In this document: in pieces, positions 61,061-64,000 of the stretch
How positions within the stretch are numbered: the first letter of the stretch is position 1
Layout: every line of letters begins with the position of its first letter
Source of the DNA: Rotaria sp. Silwood1
Lineage: Eukaryota; Rotifera; Eurotatoria; Philodinida; Philodinidae
DNA: 64,000 nucleotides
Assembly: GCA_905250075.1 (NCBI GenBank)
Contig: CAJNOP010000031.1
Coordinates: 633,308-697,307, forward strand
Direction of reading: 5' to 3'
Notes under the pieces: model-generated
What the model was told of the DNA's origin: nothing
The model's database searches: none
What the model saw: only the letters and a program-made list of their open reading frames with translations
Translations under genes and position numbers: made by a program

Positions 61061-61329
61061 ATTTCGTTTTTTTTTTGTCAGTTATGATATAACATTAATC
61101 TGTTTGATATTATTTATTTTATGCATTCATATCATTGTTGAGTTCTATTTTTTTTTTTTTTTGTGTTTATATTTATTTTCTTTCTTGTCAAAACTTATAG
61201 ATAGATAGTCTTTTTTTTCTTTTTGAAAGATTGTTATGCAGATAAAGATATAAGTAATATATTTAGTATTTTGTGGAAAAAAAAAACTGAATAAAGAGAA
61301 GATCATTCGTTTTATATATTGAATTTAAA

Positions 61330-63794
61330 TTAAGAACGATGTCTATTTCGATTTGTTTGACGACTATCAGAACCGTTTAGGTTTAACTTTTGTTCAATTG
61401 GTTTTGATGTTGAACTTGAACGACGGTTGGATTTTTCATAAGCAAGACTAAAAGAAGTGAAATCAATTAAATTTTTTTTTAAATAGAAAATTAAATTACT
61501 GTCGAGCCTCTTATCAACGGGGAAATGAAATTGTGAGATTTCCAGAGAGTACTTGAATTCAAGGGAAAATTAAGATAGCCTTAACATCGTTCGCACGAGT
61601 GATTTATTTATCAAGTGTAAAGGCTGTTTGAGTGAATTTTTTTCCAAAAGGAATATATCTACAACTAAATGAAATAAAGATAGTTCGATCTGAAGATGTG
61701 TTCAAAACTAGGTCTTATTATTTTTCTAGTATACACTGAAATTTTCAGCTATAACAGATGTTTTCTCTTCAAGATATTGAATTATCAAACATTGTTAACA
61801 CGAAAGATGTTGTCTCAAAGAGAAAGCATGCGTTTTAACTGAAAATTTTCATGCATACTATAAATAATAGAATTTAATTTTAAACATAATTTCAGATCGA
61901 CATACTTTTATTTAATTTTACTGTCGATATCTTATTCTTGAAGGAAAATTTAAACAATAGTAACTTTTGACTAATAGGTCATAACTATCAATAGCTTCAA
62001 AGCTGTCTTAAATCTATAGAGTTCTACTTTTTGGACAAAATATAAGCTCAAAGGCGAGAAAACAGTTAGGATACATTAGTCATGAATTATTTTCAAAGTC
62101 TTTTAAATTATACTGGGTCATAGATGGAATTGGTCTAAAATTTTTCAGACCGGTACTGGTGTCGGTCTGACTTTGTCAGATTGGATCGGACCGGTCGGTC
62201 TACCGGTAACGTATGATACATCAATAAGTCACAGGAAGAAAAAGAAGTAGTTTAAATATGGAAAATATAGTTTATCGCGTGGCAACCTTGATTTGCCAAA
62301 TTGTATCACATGTCTGATATAGAGATAGAACCAGTCTGAATTTTTGACAACTAGTACTGATACTAGTCTGAAAAGGTTAGACAGGTCGGTCTACCGGTTT
62401 CATCTTTGTATTGGGTATATACAATAAACAGATCTATGTTGAACTGTTCTATAATAATAACAGTAATCGACTTAGAGCAACTAATAATTTCAGAGTATTT
62501 TATTCAATGTTTTTCATATATATATGAAAACAATGAAACTATAGGAACATTGATTAGTAATATGAATTCTGTTTGCGAGCTCTTCGTATTTTTTAAAGCT
62601 CGTATAAATGTTTGAATTTCTGAAAATTCTTAATATATAAAATTAAACCGAGAGGCATTAAATCGCTCATATATTTAAATTTCTTCGAATGAAACAGTAA
62701 ATCTTTAACAATGAAATGTTGTAACAAATTATCCAAGTTCAGATTTATTAATGTAGGTTTAAGAAATGTATTAACTAACAATGAAGACTTCAATTTATAT
62801 GATATTTCATAGAGGACACATCAAAACTAAATCATCGATGAAATACCAAAAATCAAAAACATTTTGATTTTCATGTCCGAAAAGGCAAGACCATCTTCTT
62901 AAGCTAATACTTGATAGACTCAATATTTCGAGTTGAAAATTTCATTTTGAAATTCTTAGCACGAAGTAAACTGCTTTTAGCAAGTTTCATGAACATTAAA
63001 TGAACAAATTGTTGAGATGAAGTTTAATAAACGTTACTCAATGATATCTATTAAAATGCTGATTCAGTGCATCTTTCATCAATAAATAATATCATATTAT
63101 TTAAAACAAACATTGATGATTATAATATATATATTTATTGAACTCACGTCATTTGTTCTTTAATTAATAATGTTAATTTTGAATTTTCAGCTAATTCATG
63201 ACTTGCAGTTAACCATTCTCGTTGTTGTTCATAATCTAATTTATTCCAACGAATTCTTTTAAATAAATGCATTATAATTTGACTATTTTCTACATGATTT
63301 GATGTAATCCAATTTAAAATTCGACTTAAAACAATTGTTTCATCACGATTTTGTATTGTTTCATCAGCTAATATATTTGAAATAGTTGTATATGGTAATT
63401 GAAGAAAATTTTTCATATTAATACATTGATTAAAATTTTTTGATAAATAATAATGTGATTCATAAAAAGATTTTTTCATTCCATAACGTCTTGATAATTC
63501 AAGTACACGAAATACATGACGTTTTTCAAATGTTGATAAAAATTCTTCACATATTTCAAAAATTTTTCCAATATCAAGTTCTTTTGCACAATTTAAAATA
63601 TCATTTACATTACGAAATGTTAATGTTAATTCACCTGAAGATATATATATATTTATATACATTTTTTTTCTTTCTCTCTCATAAAATCAATACCAGTATA
63701 TAAAAAATTTAAAACTAGTTGAAGACCTTTATGTGATGTATGTCGAAGATGAGTACGTGTAACAAAATCAGTTCGACGTTCACGAAAAAACAAA
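61330..63794 (-). CDS. BTB-BACK domain protein (KLHL-type without Kelch repeats), 5' part outside the window
   Basis: Visible exons in transcript order are 63794-63694, 63634-63148 and 61447-61330, with continuous phases and about 235 residues. The first encodes the end of the BTB fold (FFRERRTDFV...GLQLVLNFLYTG), and the next begins GELTLTFRNVNDILNCAKELDI. BACK helices follow (CEEFLSTF...HVFRVLELSRRYGM, LQLPYTTISNILADE, VLSRILNWITSN, RIRWNKLD). The last exon, 1.7 kb away, encodes only a basic Ser/Asn/Arg-rich tail ending NRNRHRS. BTB-BACK proteins are CUL3 ubiquitin-ligase adaptors, with Kelch repeats usually binding substrate; here none follow. The acceptor at 63795 and phase show that at least one more exon lies upstream; I could not find it in 63795-64000. 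The long intron (61448-63147) contains GGTCGGTCTACCGGT repeats. Confidence 0.85.
62130..62402. repeat. two diverged copies of a GGTCGGTCTACCGGT-ended repeat
   Basis: Two direct, diverged units of about 75-85 bp (about 62120-62210 and 62318-62402) each end in the identical word GGTCGGTCTACCGGT. They also share a (A/G)GTCTGA...GGTACTGGTGTCGGTCTGA-like core that is partly mutated in the second unit. They lie in the last intron of the BTB-BACK gene and look like scraps of a GC-rich DNA transposon. Confidence 0.5.
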
Positions 63795-64000
63795 CTAAAT
63801 AAAGAAAATCAAAACTAACAACAGAAACTCTTTCAACTAATAAATGGCTTTTGATTCAATATTATGTAGACCTAAATCAACTACGAATATTCTTAAAAGA
63901 GTTCATTCTCTTAGTTCACAGCAAACAGGAAAAACTACATCAGTTATAATAGAGATTAGATCATTCTGGAACTTTCTAAAAACCTCAAAGAGATTCTACT
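63795..64000. other. right edge, intron of the BTB-BACK gene
   Basis: No exon with BTB character is found here. The sequence is presumably intronic. Confidence 0.35.

Overview
The window reads as nuclear DNA of a small metazoan, most likely a bdelloid rotifer. It is strongly AT-rich, most introns are about 50-75 bp with GT..AG ends, and gene density is moderate. It holds an arginine ADP-ribosyltransferase of the kind abundant in rotifers and a tandem family of divergent nuclear receptors. Several start codons lie just behind a splice acceptor, as expected for 5'UTR introns or spliced-leader trans-splicing. The species cannot be fixed from sequence alone. Two runs of 10 Ns (26630-26639, 53460-53469) show that the scaffold is gapped.

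Layout. Positions 1-13300 carry four genes: a secreted Cys-rich protein (716-2893, +), a secreted protein with FN2 modules and a CAP domain (4860-6764, +), a nine-exon GH18 chitinase (8042-11362, -) and an ADP-ribosyltransferase with a C-terminal beta-rich domain (11947-13227, +). Positions 13300-27200 are mostly non-coding. They hold an hAT-type MITE, a small single-pass membrane protein gene, a 1.95-kb inverted-repeat element and ribosomal protein eS21.

Positions 27200-54950 are a head-to-tail array of five nuclear-receptor paralogues, all on the minus strand. They share one architecture: a 186-bp first zinc-finger exon, a 234-bp second finger/hinge exon and a ligand-binding-domain exon of about 750 bp. 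Copies 1-3 look intact, copy 4 has lost its C-terminal helix to a stop codon, and copy 5 runs into an assembly gap. Between and inside the copies lie many palindromic DNA transposons, including a four-level nest at 30045-33172. Several are proved by target-site duplications and by paralogous empty sites.

Positions 55000-64000 hold a palindromic TA-flanked element, a four-helix membrane protein (56774-57432, -), a ten-exon LRRFIP-like coiled-coil gene (58028-61060, +) and, convergent with it, the 3' part of a BTB-BACK protein gene (61330-63794, -) that continues beyond the right edge.

Exon coordinates were derived by hand from GT/AG sites, reading phase and protein-family continuity. All joined exons keep frame.
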